A DNA stretch of 64,000 bases from Thermoanaerobacteraceae bacterium (GTDB taxonomy: Bacteria; Bacillota; JADQBR01), in the NCBI GenBank assembly GCA_017656305.1, contig JACDOG010000006.1, positions 1 through 64,000 on the forward strand, written 5' to 3'. Both the position numbers and the translations under genes were made by a program. Position 1 is the stretch's first letter. Each line of letters begins with the position of its first letter. This document shows, in pieces, positions 53,597 through 62,892 of this stretch. A model generated the notes under the pieces. That model was not told the DNA's origin. It searched no databases and saw only the letters and a list, made by a program, of their open reading frames with translations.

Positions 53597-54850
53597 ATGA
53601 TCAGGGAAGAGGTCTTGAAAAAGGGGAAAGCTGCGCAGCAGGCTGCAAAGCGGCTGGCAGTACTGGATACCAATATCAAGAATGAAGCGCTGCATAAAAT
53701 GGCTCAGGCTATTGTCCAAAAGTCGGCTGAAATATTGCGGGCCAATGAAAAGGATATGGAAAACGGGAAAAAGAACGGTCTGTCCCAGGCCATGTTGGAC
53801 CGACTGCTTTTGACCGAAGACCGCCTGGAAGATATGGCTGAGGGCTTGCGCGCCCTGGCAGCCCTGCCTGACCCTGTTGGCAGGGTGGAAGGTATTTGGA
53901 AACGGCCCAACGGTCTGGAAGTGGGACGGGTGAGAGTACCTCTCGGTGTCATTGGTATGATTTACGAATCCCGCCCCAATGTCACTGTTGATGCGGCGGG
54001 GCTGTGCCTCAAGACCGGAAATGCCGTGTTGTTGCGTGGCGGCTCAGAAGCTTTTCATTCCAACCAGGCACTGACTTGGGTCATTGCTCACGCGGCCCAG
54101 ACGGCCGGTGTGCCCGAGGGAGCAATTCAACTGGTAGAAACTACCGACAGAGAAGCGGTTGAGGTTATGCTGACCATGAACCAGTATTTGGATGTGCTGA
54201 TCCCGCGGGGAGGAGCCGGTTTAATTCAACACGTGGTCAACAATGCTACCGTACCGGTAATTGAAACCGGTGTCGGTAACTGCCACACTTACGTTGACAA
54301 AGACGCCGATTTGGACAAGGCCTTGGATATTGCCATCAATGCCAAAGTCCAGCGTCCTGGGGTCTGCAATGCTATGGAAACCTTGCTGGTGCATCGCGAT
54401 GTGGCGCCGGACTTCCTGCCCAGGTTTTATGATAAGATCAGCCAGTTTGATGTGGAACTCAGGGGATGTGAAGAATCTCGGAAAATTGTTCCCGAAATGA
54501 AGGCTGCCACCGAGGAAGACTGGGCTACGGAATACTTGGACTTGATATTGGCGGTGAAAGTGGTCGGAAGCACAGAGGAAGCCATTGACCACATCCATAC
54601 TTACGGCACCAAGCACTCTGAAGCCATCATAACGGAAAACTACACCACGGCACGCAAATTCCTGCAGACTGTGGATGCTGCCGCCGTCTATGTCAATGCC
54701 TCCACACGGTTTACCGACGGCTACGAGTTCGGCTTTGGTGCCGAAATCGGTATCAGCACGCAAAAACTGCATGCCCGCGGCCCTATGGGCCCCGAGCAGT
54801 TGACAACCTTCAAGTACCTGATATATGGTAATGGTGAAATACGGGAATAA
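53597..54850 (+). CDS. proA: Gamma-glutamyl phosphate reductase
   Basis: A 417-residue NADPH-dependent enzyme of the aldehyde dehydrogenase superfamily, second step of proline synthesis. The catalytic cysteine lies in RPGVCNAMETLLVH; other landmarks are GVIGMIYESRPNVT and the C-terminal GPMGPEQLTTFKYLI. ATG at 53597 after AAGGAGGT. Confidence 0.97.
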   Translation: MIREEVLKKGKAAQQAAKRLAVLDTNIKNEALHKMAQAIVQKSAEILRANEKDMENGKKNGLSQAMLDRLLLTEDRLEDMAEGLRALAALPDPVGRVEGIWKRPNGLEVGRVRVPLGVIGMIYESRPNVTVDAAGLCLKTGNAVLLRGGSEAFHSNQALTWVIAHAAQTAGVPEGAIQLVETTDREAVEVMLTMNQYLDVLIPRGGAGLIQHVVNNATVPVIETGVGNCHTYVDKDADLDKALDIAINAKVQRPGVCNAMETLLVHRDVAPDFLPRFYDKISQFDVELRGCEESRKIVPEMKAATEEDWATEYLDLILAVKVVGSTEEAIDHIHTYGTKHSEAIITENYTTARKFLQTVDAAAVYVNASTRFTDGYEFGFGAEIGISTQKLHARGPMGPEQLTTFKYLIYGNGEIRE

Positions 54851-54873
54851 GAGGAAAGGTTATTCCTCTTTTT
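54850..54873 (+). terminator. Terminator after proA
   Basis: Stem AGAGGAA (54850-54856) with TTCCTCT (54863-54869), then T-run. It overlaps the last codons of the small gene on the other strand. Confidence 0.75.
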
Positions 54874-55006
54874 CCCCGGGGTTTTCTATATTAAGGGAAA
54901 AGTTTTCATTTTTCATGGCGGTGAGTTCCCTGGCGAACTCATATTTTTCTTCAAGGTTTACATCATCCAGTGGTGGATTTTTTCTGCGTGTTTTTCTTGC
55001 AACCAT
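54860..55006 (-). CDS. Small charged protein of 48 residues, function unknown
   Basis: A short gene on the minus strand in the gap between proA and nadD. ATG (complement of 55004-55006) is preceded by AAAGGGGGTG at good spacing; the frame runs 48 codons to TAA at 54862-54860. The product starts MVARKTRRKNPPLDDVNLEE (basic then acidic), continues with KYEFARELTAMKNEN and ends in GEKEE. No membrane segment, cysteine or known motif. It uses ordinary codons and is convergent with proA. I do not recognise it; the ribosome binding site and balanced composition argue that it is real. Confidence 0.6.
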   Translation of the reverse strand: MVARKTRRKNPPLDDVNLEEKYEFARELTAMKNENFSLNIENPGEKEE

Positions 55007-55107
55007 TGCAGACACCCCCTTTTAGATGATAGTCTGTGTAGAAACAGGTTTCTTTACTAACAACGCCGCAAATTGATTCATATTGTAAAATAAGCGGGGG
55101 ACTGTTT

Positions 55108-55737
55108 ATGTCGGAGAGTAATAAAAATATCAAACGCCTGGGGATTATGGGAGGTACTTTTGACCCTATTCACTACGGTCACCTGGTTACGGCCGAAGAA
55201 GCGCGGGGGCGGTTTAACCTGGATAAAGTGGTCTTTGTACCTTCCGGGAAACCTCCCCACAAAAAAGGGTACCGGGTTACCGAGGCCCGGCACCGTTATC
55301 TGATGACAATCCTGGCCGTGGCTACCAACCCTTACTTTGAAGTGTCACGGGTGGAAATAGACAGAAGCGGCTATTCGTATACGGTGGATACGGTTAACCA
55401 GTTTTATGAGCACTTTGATGATGTAGAACTATACTTTATTACCGGTGCAGATGCCATTTTGGAGATTTTGACCTGGAAAAACGTGGAGGAGCTGTTGAGC
55501 AAGACCAACTTTATTGCGGCCACCCGGCCGGGAATAGAGCTGACACAACTGGACGAAGTTGTGAAAAAGCTTCCTGTTCCCGCTTATGATGTTATTCATC
55601 CCTTGGAAGTTCCGGCTATGGCCATATCTTCCACTGATATCCGCAGCAGGGTGGCGGAGAAAAGGTCTATCAAGTATTTGCTGCCCGAAGCGGTGGAGCA
55701 TTATATTTATAAAAACAGGCTGTATGTAGAAGACTGA
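55108..55737 (+). CDS. nadD: Nicotinate-nucleotide adenylyltransferase
   Basis: A 209-residue nucleotidyltransferase of NAD synthesis. HxGH-type motif in [12 protein letters not shown], the substrate segment PSGKPPHKK and the C-terminal [10 protein letters not shown] motif. ATG after GGGGGA. First of nadD-yqeK-rsfS. Confidence 0.97.
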   Translation: MSESNKNIKRLGIMGGTFDPIHYGHLVTAEEARGRFNLDKVVFVPSGKPPHKKGYRVTEARHRYLMTILAVATNPYFEVSRVEIDRSGYSYTVDTVNQFYEHFDDVELYFITGADAILEILTWKNVEELLSKTNFIAATRPGIELTQLDEVVKKLPVPAYDVIHPLEVPAMAISSTDIRSRVAEKRSIKYLLPEAVEHYIYKNRLYVED

Positions 55738-55755
55738 TAATGCTATTTAAAGGAA

Positions 55756-56349
55756 GTGTTGCCTCTGGTTAACAGGAAAGCTCACGAACTGGTTGCTTTA
55801 TATATAAATAAGCAAAGGCGGGAACACGCCTTGCGCGTAGCCCAAACAGCTAGAGACTTGGCGGCACGGTATGCTTTGGATGAGGATAAAGCCTATGTAG
55901 CGGGTATACTACATGATATAGCGCGTGATTATTCACCGGGGGAACTGCTTGCTAAGGCTGCACAGTACGGTATTACGGTAGGTATTTGGGAAAAGTACCA
56001 GCCGGTGGTGCTTCACGGCCCGGTTGCCGCGGCAATTGCCGAAAGGGACCTAGGTATAAGGGATCGGGAAATACTGGAAGCAGTCAGCGTTCACACCCTA
56101 GGGTCGGCTGACATGTCCCCGGTAGCCAAGGTAGTTTACCTGGCGGATATTATCGAACCGGGTCGGCGGTTTGCAGAAGCGGAACATTTGCGGCAGCTGG
56201 CAGAGGAAGATTTGGACCGGGCGGTTCTGGGTGCCATGGATGGCACCATAACGTACTTAATTCACCGGAGGCTGGTAGTGCATCCGCAAACTATTGAGGC
56301 ACGAAACAAACTGCTGGTACAACAAACCGAGAAGGAGGATGGGATTTGA
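55756..56349 (+). CDS. yqeK: YqeK-type HD-domain hydrolase (symmetrical Ap4A hydrolase family)
   Basis: A 197-residue HD-domain phosphohydrolase. Metal ligands: H of REHALRV, HD of GILHDIARD, H of VVLHGPVAAA and VSVHTLGSADM. YqeK enzymes cut diadenosine tetraphosphate symmetrically into two ADP. The start is uncertain: GTG 55756 lies very close to AAGGA, TTG 55759 slightly better. Its stop overlaps the rsfS start. Confidence 0.92.
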   Translation: MLPLVNRKAHELVALYINKQRREHALRVAQTARDLAARYALDEDKAYVAGILHDIARDYSPGELLAKAAQYGITVGIWEKYQPVVLHGPVAAAIAERDLGIRDREILEAVSVHTLGSADMSPVAKVVYLADIIEPGRRFAEAEHLRQLAEEDLDRAVLGAMDGTITYLIHRRLVVHPQTIEARNKLLVQQTEKEDGI

Positions 56350-56702
56350 CAAACAGCCGGGTTCTAGCTGAGAAAATTGCTCAGGCGGCAAGTGAGAAGA
56401 AAGGCAAAAATATTGTGTTTTTAAACATGCAGGAAGTATCATTGATTACGGACTACTTCGTAATTATCAGCGGAAACTCTACCACCCAGGTCAAGGCTAT
56501 TGCCGACAACATTTTAAAGCAGCTCAGAGAGGAGGGCATTACTCTCCTAAGCCGGGAGGGCTACAAGGAAGGCCAGTGGGTGCTGTTGGACTACGGTAGT
56601 GTAGTGGTTCACGTTTTCCTGGAAGAGCAGCGGCAGTTTTACGATTTGGAACGCCTGTGGGGTGACGCTGTTGCGGAAGTTTACCAGGATACTTCCAATT
56701 GA
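56346..56702 (+). CDS. rsfS: Ribosomal silencing factor RsfS
   Basis: A 118-residue RsfS (YbeB/Iojap) protein that binds L14 and blocks subunit joining in poor conditions. Landmarks: SLITDYFVIISGNSTTQVKA, EGYKEGQWVLLDYGSVVVHV and the ERLWGDA end. TTG start at 56346 after AAGGAGGATG; it overlaps yqeK by four bases. Confidence 0.96.
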   Translation: MTNSRVLAEKIAQAASEKKGKNIVFLNMQEVSLITDYFVIISGNSTTQVKAIADNILKQLREEGITLLSREGYKEGQWVLLDYGSVVVHVFLEEQRQFYDLERLWGDAVAEVYQDTSN

Positions 56703-56759
56703 GATATTAAATTGGATAAAATGGAGGATTTTTTGGGGTACTGTCGAATAGATACGCTG

Positions 56760-57025
56760 GAAGTACCGCAATGTTAATACTGGAAGGAAAGGCGATGCAC
56801 GGAAGTAGTAGGCTGATATCCAGGCTCAGAGAGCTGCTGGGTGGTGCAAAGCAGTGCTGGATTAGGTCGAACTCGTCCGGAAGCTGTGGCGGTGAACCCG
56901 GAGTAACCGCTGCCGGCTGGAAACAGCCGTTACCGCTACGAGTGGGTAATTTATTACCAATGTGGGTGGTACCGCGGGAGTATATCCTCTCGTCCCTGGT
57001 GAAACAATGGGGATGAGAGGTTTTG
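56760..57025 (+). ncRNA. T-box leader upstream of leuS
   Basis: T-box core TGGGTGGTACCGCGGG at about 56963-56978, then a terminator stem (CCTCTCGTCCC 56986-56996 with GGGATGAGAGG 57010-57020) and a short T-run. The specifier loop shows CTC at 56872-56874, a leucine codon, in GAACTCGTCC. Uncharged tRNA-Leu should allow read-through into leuS. The 5' end is approximate; no clear promoter was found. Confidence 0.9.
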
Positions 57026-57074
57026 TAATTTTTGGTATAATTGATATTATTATTATGGAGGAAGGTGAGTTTAT

Positions 57075-59558
57075 ATGGAAGAACGGTATAATTTTAAAGA
57101 CATCGAACCCAAATGGCAGCAGTACTGGGAAGAAAACAAGCTGTACAAAGTTTCGGAGGATAAGGATGAAGCAGACAAGTACTACTGCCTGGAAATGTTC
57201 CCCTACCCGTCAGGCAATTTACATATGGGTCACGTCAGGAATTATTCCATAGGTGATGTGGTAGCGCGGTTTAAAACAATGCAGGGTAAGAACGTGCTGC
57301 ACCCCATGGGATGGGATGCCTTTGGTCTGCCGGCGGAAAACGCCGCCATTAAACACGGGGTTCACCCGGCCAAATGGACTGCGGATAACATAGCCAACAT
57401 GCGACGGCAGTTAAAATCAATGGGCATCAGTTATGACTGGGACAGGGAAGTGGCTACCTGCTATCCCGATTATTATAAATGGACGCAGTGGCTGTTCCTG
57501 CATCTCTATCACAAGGGCCTGGCTTACAAAAAGTACTCGGCTGTCAACTGGTGTCCTTCCTGTGCAACGGTGCTGGCCAATGAGCAGGTGATTGACGGTG
57601 CCTGTGAACGCTGTGAGACCACTGTGGTTAAGAAGGATTTGGAACAGTGGTTTTTCAAGATTACCGATTATGCCGACCGGCTGCTGCAGGATCTGGAGAA
57701 GCTTCCCGGCTGGCCGGAAAAGGTAAAAATTATGCAGAAAAACTGGATTGGCAAGAGTACCGGTGCGGAAATCGATATGATTGTGGAAAAGACCGGGGAA
57801 AAAATACCGGTATTCACTACCCGCCACGACACCATCTACGGTGTTACCTACATGGTGTTGGCTCCGGAGCACCCGCTGGTGGAGGAGCTGACCAGGGGCA
57901 CCGAATACGAGCAGCCGGTTAAGGAATTTGTGGAAAAGGTCAGAGCCATGGATGTCATGGACCGTACTGCTGCTGACATGGAAAAAGAGGGTATCTTTAT
58001 CGGAGCATATGCTGTTAACCCGGTGAACAATGAAAAAATTCCCATCTGGATTGCCAATTACGTGCTGATGGAATACGGTACCGGTGCCGTTATGGGTGTA
58101 CCGGCTCACGATCAGCGTGACCTGGATTTTGCCAGGAAATATAACCTGCCGGTACGGGTGGTGATTCAGCCCGAGGGCGAAGAACTGCCTCCCGGAGACC
58201 AACTGGAAGAAGCTTATGCCGGACCTGGCATCATGGTGAATTCAGGGCCCTTTACCGGCCTCCCCAACAAGGAAGGCCAGGAGAAAGTAGCGGATTTTTT
58301 GGAAGAAAAGGGTATTGGCCGGCGGCAGGTGAACTTCCGCCTGCGGGACTGGCTCATTTCCCGCCAGAGATACTGGGGTGCTCCCATCCCTATTGTCTAC
58401 TGTGATGACTGCGGGACTGTGCCGGTACCGGAAGAAGACCTGCCGGTAATACTCCCCACGGATGTGAAATTTAGGCCGACAGGCGAATCACCGCTGAAGA
58501 CATCCGAGGAATTTTTGAAAACTACCTGTCCCAAGTGCGGCAAAGAAGCGCGGCGGGAAACTGATACCATGGATACCTTTGTCTGTTCATCCTGGTACTT
58601 CCTGCGCTACACAAGCCCCAAAGACGACAGGCAGGCATTTGATAGGGAAAGGGCAAATTACTGGATGAACGTGGACCAGTACATTGGCGGTGTAGAACAT
58701 GCTATTTTACACCTGATGTATGCCCGTTTCTTTACAAAAGTACTTTACGATTCCGGTTTGATAGATTACGACGAGCCTTTTGCAAACCTGCTCACCCAGG
58801 GGATGGTGCTGAAAGACGGCGGCAAGATGTCCAAGTCAAAGGGCAACGTGGTCAGCCCCGAGGAAATCATTGACAGGTACGGTGCTGATACTGCCCGGCT
58901 GTTTATTCTGTTTGCCGCTCCGCCGGAAAGGGATCTGGAGTGGAGTGACAAGGGAGTGGAAGGCTGCTTCCGCTTTCTGAACCGGGTTTGGCGCCTGGTT
59001 TACAGTTATCATGACCGGGTAGCCGGTTTGGAGCCTGCCGTTCAGGTAAACGATGCTGCCGACAAGGAATTGTGGCGGCTGACTAACGAGACCATTAAGA
59101 AGGTCACCGAGGACATCGGTGAGCGGTTTAACTTCAACACCGCCATCAGTGCTATCATGGAGCTGGTCAACGGCATTCAAAGCTATCGCGAGCAGGCTAA
59201 GGGCGAGGGGAACCTGCCGTTAGTAAAAGAGGTACTGCAAAAAATGTTGCTCCTGCTGGCGCCGTTTGCCCCGCATATTTCGGAAGAATTGTGGCATAAC
59301 ATCGGCAATACGGAAAGTGTCCACAGGCAGGAGTGGCCCGGCTACGACCCGCAGGCACTGGTGCGGGATGAAATTACCATTGTGGTTCAGGTGAACGGCA
59401 AGGTAAGAGACAGGATTGATATTCCTGCGGATCTTGACCGGAACGGCATGATTGAAGCTGTCATGAAGCAGGAAAGAGTGCAGAAATGGGTTGCAGGAAA
59501 GGAAATTGTCAAAACCGTTGCGGTACCGAAAAAGCTTGTGAATATAGTGGTAAAATGA
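57075..59558 (+). CDS. leuS: Leucine--tRNA ligase
   Basis: An 827-residue class I synthetase. HIGH motif as [18 protein letters not shown] motif in [15 protein letters not shown]1 editing domain with the [19 protein letters not shown] segment (written [10 protein letters not shown] in this protein) and a zinc-type group CPSCATV/CERCETT. ATG after TGGAGGAAGGTG. Ends before a strong terminator. Confidence 0.97.
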   Translation: MEERYNFKDIEPKWQQYWEENKLYKVSEDKDEADKYYCLEMFPYPSGNLHMGHVRNYSIGDVVARFKTMQGKNVLHPMGWDAFGLPAENAAIKHGVHPAKWTADNIANMRRQLKSMGISYDWDREVATCYPDYYKWTQWLFLHLYHKGLAYKKYSAVNWCPSCATVLANEQVIDGACERCETTVVKKDLEQWFFKITDYADRLLQDLEKLPGWPEKVKIMQKNWIGKSTGAEIDMIVEKTGEKIPVFTTRHDTIYGVTYMVLAPEHPLVEELTRGTEYEQPVKEFVEKVRAMDVMDRTAADMEKEGIFIGAYAVNPVNNEKIPIWIANYVLMEYGTGAVMGVPAHDQRDLDFARKYNLPVRVVIQPEGEELPPGDQLEEAYAGPGIMVNSGPFTGLPNKEGQEKVADFLEEKGIGRRQVNFRLRDWLISRQRYWGAPIPIVYCDDCGTVPVPEEDLPVILPTDVKFRPTGESPLKTSEEFLKTTCPKCGKEARRETDTMDTFVCSSWYFLRYTSPKDDRQAFDRERANYWMNVDQYIGGVEHAILHLMYARFFTKVLYDSGLIDYDEPFANLLTQGMVLKDGGKMSKSKGNVVSPEEIIDRYGADTARLFILFAAPPERDLEWSDKGVEGCFRFLNRVWRLVYSYHDRVAGLEPAVQVNDAADKELWRLTNETIKKVTEDIGERFNFNTAISAIMELVNGIQSYREQAKGEGNLPLVKEVLQKMLLLLAPFAPHISEELWHNIGNTESVHRQEWPGYDPQALVRDEITIVVQVNGKVRDRIDIPADLDRNGMIEAVMKQERVQKWVAGKEIVKTVAVPKKLVNIVVK

Positions 59559-59582
59559 AAATATGACGGATGGTACCGGTCG

Positions 59583-59618
59583 AACCTTGCAGCTTGTTGC
59601 TGCAGGGTTTTGCATTTT
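59583..59618 (+). terminator. Terminator after leuS
   Basis: Stem AACCTTGCAGC (59583-59593) with GCTGCAGGGTT (59599-59609), 5-base loop, interrupted T-run. Confidence 0.8.
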
Positions 59619-59679
59619 CGTGATATTGTAAATTACGGTCAAAGGTGGTGCAATATCTACGGGGGAGGAGGTGACATTA

Positions 59680-59949
59680 ATGCAGGATTTTATTAATTTT
59701 AATAAGATGATTACCCCCGCAATCATTAAGATCATATTTTGGATTGGCGTTGGCTTATCGGTACTAATGGGTTTGGGGCAAATCCTGGCTGGTTTGAGCA
59801 TGCGTTTTGGCGGCGGCTTGCAGGTTTTTATAGGACTGGGCACGCTTTTGGTTGGCCCGCTGTTTACCAGGGTGTACTGTGAAATACTAATTGTCCTGTT
59901 TAAAATGCATGAAACATTACAGCAGATCAATAAGAAGCTGGACAACTAG
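59680..59949 (+). CDS. DUF4282-type small membrane protein
   Basis: An 89-residue protein with two membrane segments (about 13-38 and 48-66) separated by a glycine-rich turn, and a C-terminal amphipathic helix (EILIVLFKMHETLQQINKKL), the DUF4282 layout. Function unknown. ATG at 59680 is 8 bases after GGAGGTGA. Single gene between two terminators. Confidence 0.82.
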   Translation: MQDFINFNKMITPAIIKIIFWIGVGLSVLMGLGQILAGLSMRFGGGLQVFIGLGTLLVGPLFTRVYCEILIVLFKMHETLQQINKKLDN

Positions 59950-59957
59950 CGCTACAT

Positions 59958-59985
59958 AAAAAGCCTCGAGTTTTCGAGGCTTTTT
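59958..59985. terminator. Bidirectional terminator
   Basis: AAAAAGCCTCGA (59958-59969) and TCGAGGCTTTTT (59974-59985) around a 4-base loop; T-runs on both strands. It ends the DUF4282 gene and the convergent deaminase-like gene. Confidence 0.9.
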
Positions 59986-60004
59986 ATTATTATGTGAGGC
60001 CGGC

Positions 60005-61759
60005 TCATGTCAGCTTTACGGGCCTTACGTGTACCGTGCCTGTTTTTACTTCCAGAATCCCGTCTGTGGTTATGCGCACTTCGGGAAGATGGTCCGTATT
60101 AAAGAAGAGCAGTGTGTACAGCAGGTCATTAAAGTGATAACCGGCGGCAGTGATTTTATCCGCAACTTGTTGCAGTTTCCGCAAAATAGCCTCCGGTTTT
60201 TCACGGCTAATTTTACCGGCCATCGGTAAAGGCAGTTCTGCCGTAACGTGCCGGTCGTCTGCTACCACTATGCCGCCCTGTAGCTGTAGTGCCCGCTGGG
60301 CGGCAAGAGCCATGGCCCTGCGGCTGCTGCCCACTACCAGGTAGTCGCCGGACATGTTAAATGTGGATGCCAGCCCTTTGAGCTGCGGTGAAAAATTGCG
60401 CAGCAGGCCGGTCACAATCCATTCACCTGTTTTGCTGAGAAGGGAAATATAAAGCAGTTCCTTTTCGACAAGCCAGCGGTCAAGGTCCGTATCGGGAATC
60501 TTTTCCCAGGTCAGCTCCGTGATTACTGCATTTTTCAAGTTGATGACCGGCCAGGGACCCGGCTTAGTTTTGTGCAGTCTGTAGGTATCGGGGCTGCCGG
60601 CAATACTTTCGGAAAGCCCGGTAGTTGTCTCTGGCAGCGTGTTCCATGGGAAGGAAGGGAAATCTTCTGTCAGCTTTCCGTTTTTAACAACAACATCTCC
60701 CTTGACTATTACCGTATCCGGCTGGAAGTTTTTTAGATCGGGAAGCAGCAGTATGTCTGCCTTGCGGCCAGGCGCAATGCCTCCGATTTCCGTATCAAGA
60801 CCAAAATAGGTAGCCGGGTTGATAGTGGCCAGCTGTATGGCGGTAACGGGGTCAACCCCTTTTTGTACCAGCAGCCTGAGAATGCCGTCTGTGTAACCGT
60901 GCCGGGCTGCATAAAGCGGGGTGGTGCTATCCGTGGTCAGCATGATTCTGGAAGTATCGGCCTTCTTTTCTGTGATCAGCCCTGCTAATTCTAGGATGTC
61001 TGGGCGCAGCGAGTTGTGACGCAATATGGTCCAGAGGCCCAGGCGCAAGCGGTGCAGTGCCTGCTCTGCTGTTATGGGCTCGTGGCATGCGGTTATGCCA
61101 CCGGCTACCAGGGCATTCAGTTTTTCATAAGAGGCTCCTGCCGTATGCCCGTCGATACGTATGTTACAGTTTTTGGCCAGCTGGATTTTTTTCAGTGCTT
61201 CTTCCTGTCCGGTGTAGACCTGAAACCACCGGCTCATTTCCCCTATGGAAAGAACTTTTGGATGGCTGAATAACCGCTCCAGGTGTTCCAAAGAAAATAA
61301 CTCCGGGTCTCGGCATTCGCCGGACTGCGGAAAAGCCCTGACCAGCCAGTAAAAATTAAAAGGCAGGCTGTTGGCCAATTCCATGAAATCAATGAAGAAG
61401 TCCAGTCCCCATGCCGTATAAGGCAGCAGATTTTCCCCCATCATGGCGGTGGTGCCGTGGGGCAGCATCAGTCCGGCCAGGGAATACGGGTCAAAGATGC
61501 TCCAGGGGTGACCGTGAGGTTCAATAAAGCCGGGACAGAGAAAGTAGCCGTTCGCTTTAATTATTCGGGTGCCGGCTCCCTGCTTTTTTCTTTCCGTTCC
61601 TACATACGCAATGCGTCCTTGATAGACTGCCACATCCGCCTGGTAAATTTCCCCGCTGTAAACGTTGATGAGCCTGCCGCCGGTAATTATCATGTCTGCC
61701 GCTCTTTCCCCGCGGGACACTTCCATGAGCTCTTTGGTACTCGTGAGACCTTTTAGCAA
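60005..61759 (-). CDS. Divergent adenine deaminase-family amidohydrolase
   Basis: A 584-residue protein collinear with adenine deaminase (Ade): composite-domain start (DMIITGGRLINVYSGEI), metal-dependent TIM barrel and the C-terminal Ade domain (about 400-580). The metal HxH is H82-G-H84 in PGFIEPHGHPWS, where typical Ade has AHVHIESS; E174, H205 (DGHTAG), H226 (CHEP) and D277 (LTTDST) are in place, but the usual TDD reads TDS. These changes suggest an altered active site or substrate, perhaps not adenine. TTG start with GGAGGTG about 8 bases upstream on the minus strand. Monocistronic, ended by a bidirectional terminator. Confidence 0.85.
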   Translation of the reverse strand: MLKGLTSTKELMEVSRGERAADMIITGGRLINVYSGEIYQADVAVYQGRIAYVGTERKKQGAGTRIIKANGYFLCPGFIEPHGHPWSIFDPYSLAGLMLPHGTTAMMGENLLPYTAWGLDFFIDFMELANSLPFNFYWLVRAFPQSGECRDPELFSLEHLERLFSHPKVLSIGEMSRWFQVYTGQEEALKKIQLAKNCNIRIDGHTAGASYEKLNALVAGGITACHEPITAEQALHRLRLGLWTILRHNSLRPDILELAGLITEKKADTSRIMLTTDSTTPLYAARHGYTDGILRLLVQKGVDPVTAIQLATINPATYFGLDTEIGGIAPGRKADILLLPDLKNFQPDTVIVKGDVVVKNGKLTEDFPSFPWNTLPETTTGLSESIAGSPDTYRLHKTKPGPWPVINLKNAVITELTWEKIPDTDLDRWLVEKELLYISLLSKTGEWIVTGLLRNFSPQLKGLASTFNMSGDYLVVGSSRRAMALAAQRALQLQGGIVVADDRHVTAELPLPMAGKISREKPEAILRKLQQVADKITAAGYHFNDLLYTLLFFNTDHLPEVRITTDGILEVKTGTVHVRPVKLT

Positions 61760-61943
61760 GAGATAACACCTCCAGTGCTAAGTTGGACATTCCATTTTAG
61801 GGCGGGATTTTCCTGCCTCTCCATGGCAAAACCTGTAAATCAAAAGTTAATCAGTATACAGCAATTTTTCCGGTAAAATTTATGCTGTTGAAAAAAGGAA
61901 AAAGATGTATTTTTGTGGAAATAATTGCACCGAGGTGAGGCTC

Positions 61944-62531
61944 ATGGAAGATAAGCGCGTGCAGTATGCTCTCTTAATCTTATTACTGGCACTAGTTGTT
62001 GGTGCGGCTATCAAGCTGGTGACCCCTAACCAACCCGTTGTCATTCAGGAGACCCAGGGCAAAATGGATACTGCCGACGGGCAGCCTGCTGAAAGGGATA
62101 AGGAAATAGCTATTCACGTGGTAGGTGCTGTCAAATACCCGGGTGTCTATTACCTGCAGTCGGGAAACCGGGTAATAGATGCTGTCAATCTTGCCAAGCC
62201 CCTGCCCGAAGCGGATATCAATCGCCTGCCCCTGGCAAAAAAGGTTGTTGACGGTCAGACTATCCAGGTTCCCCGTATAGGCGATAACTTTGGTGAGAGT
62301 GCGCAAACTGCGGGAAAGGATGCTAAGCAGCCGGAATCGGGTAAAATAAGTATTAATAATGCCAACCAGAAACAACTGGAAACTCTCCCGGGAATAGGGG
62401 AGGTCTATGCAAAGCGGATTATTGAATATCGGGAAACTCATGGAGGCTTTAAAACATTGGAAGAGCTGAAAGAGGTTTCCGGTATTGGTGACAAGACCTT
62501 TGAAAAATTGAAGGATTTGATAACTCTTTAA
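61944..62531 (+). CDS. comEA: Competence protein ComEA
   Basis: A 195-residue DNA receptor for transformation: N-terminal membrane anchor (about 8-26), SLBB domain (about 55-115, IHVVGAVKYPGVYYL) and a C-terminal double helix-hairpin-helix (NNANQKQLETLPGIGEVYAK and VSGIGDKTFEKL). ATG at 61944 after GAGGTGAGG. comEC lies two genes downstream, separated by a thiamine-binding-type gene. Confidence 0.94.
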   Translation: MEDKRVQYALLILLLALVVGAAIKLVTPNQPVVIQETQGKMDTADGQPAERDKEIAIHVVGAVKYPGVYYLQSGNRVIDAVNLAKPLPEADINRLPLAKKVVDGQTIQVPRIGDNFGESAQTAGKDAKQPESGKISINNANQKQLETLPGIGEVYAKRIIEYRETHGGFKTLEELKEVSGIGDKTFEKLKDLITL

Positions 62532-62564
62532 TTGACTTACCACTTGCATGGAGGTGTTAAATTT

Positions 62565-62870
62565 ATGGCAGTAGCTGAAGTAACGGTGGTTCCCATCGGT
62601 ACGGCAAGTCCTTCAATCAGCAAGTATGTGGCGGAATGTCACAAAGTACTGGAGCAAGCCGAGGGCATTAAGTACCAGCTGACGCCCATGGGGACTATCA
62701 TTGAGGGAGATGTGGACGATATTCTGGCAGTGGTCAGGAAAATGCATGAAGTTCCCTTTGACAGGGGGGCACAGCGAGTATCCACAACATTGAAAATAGA
62801 CGAAAGACGAGACAAGGAACTGACCATGTCCGGGAAAGTGGAGTCCGTGGAGCAAAAGCTGCGCAAATAA
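62565..62870 (+). CDS. MTH1187/YkoF-type thiamine-binding family protein (DUF77)
   Basis: A 101-residue protein of the MTH1187 (YqgV, DUF77) family: [33 protein letters not shown] and the KIDERRDKE end. Members bind thiamine-like ligands as oligomers; the biological role is not settled. ATG at 62565 after GGAGGTG. Placed between comEA and comEC, probably by operon convenience. Confidence 0.9.
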   Translation: MAVAEVTVVPIGTASPSISKYVAECHKVLEQAEGIKYQLTPMGTIIEGDVDDILAVVRKMHEVPFDRGAQRVSTTLKIDERRDKELTMSGKVESVEQKLRK

Positions 62871-62892
62871 GTGCCGGGAAAGTGTGGTTGGC

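Noticed and set aside
54825-55025. Plus-strand 66-codon frame between proA and nadD
   Set aside because: It lies inside the end of proA and the terminator, is serine/phenylalanine-rich and mirrors the more convincing minus-strand small gene.
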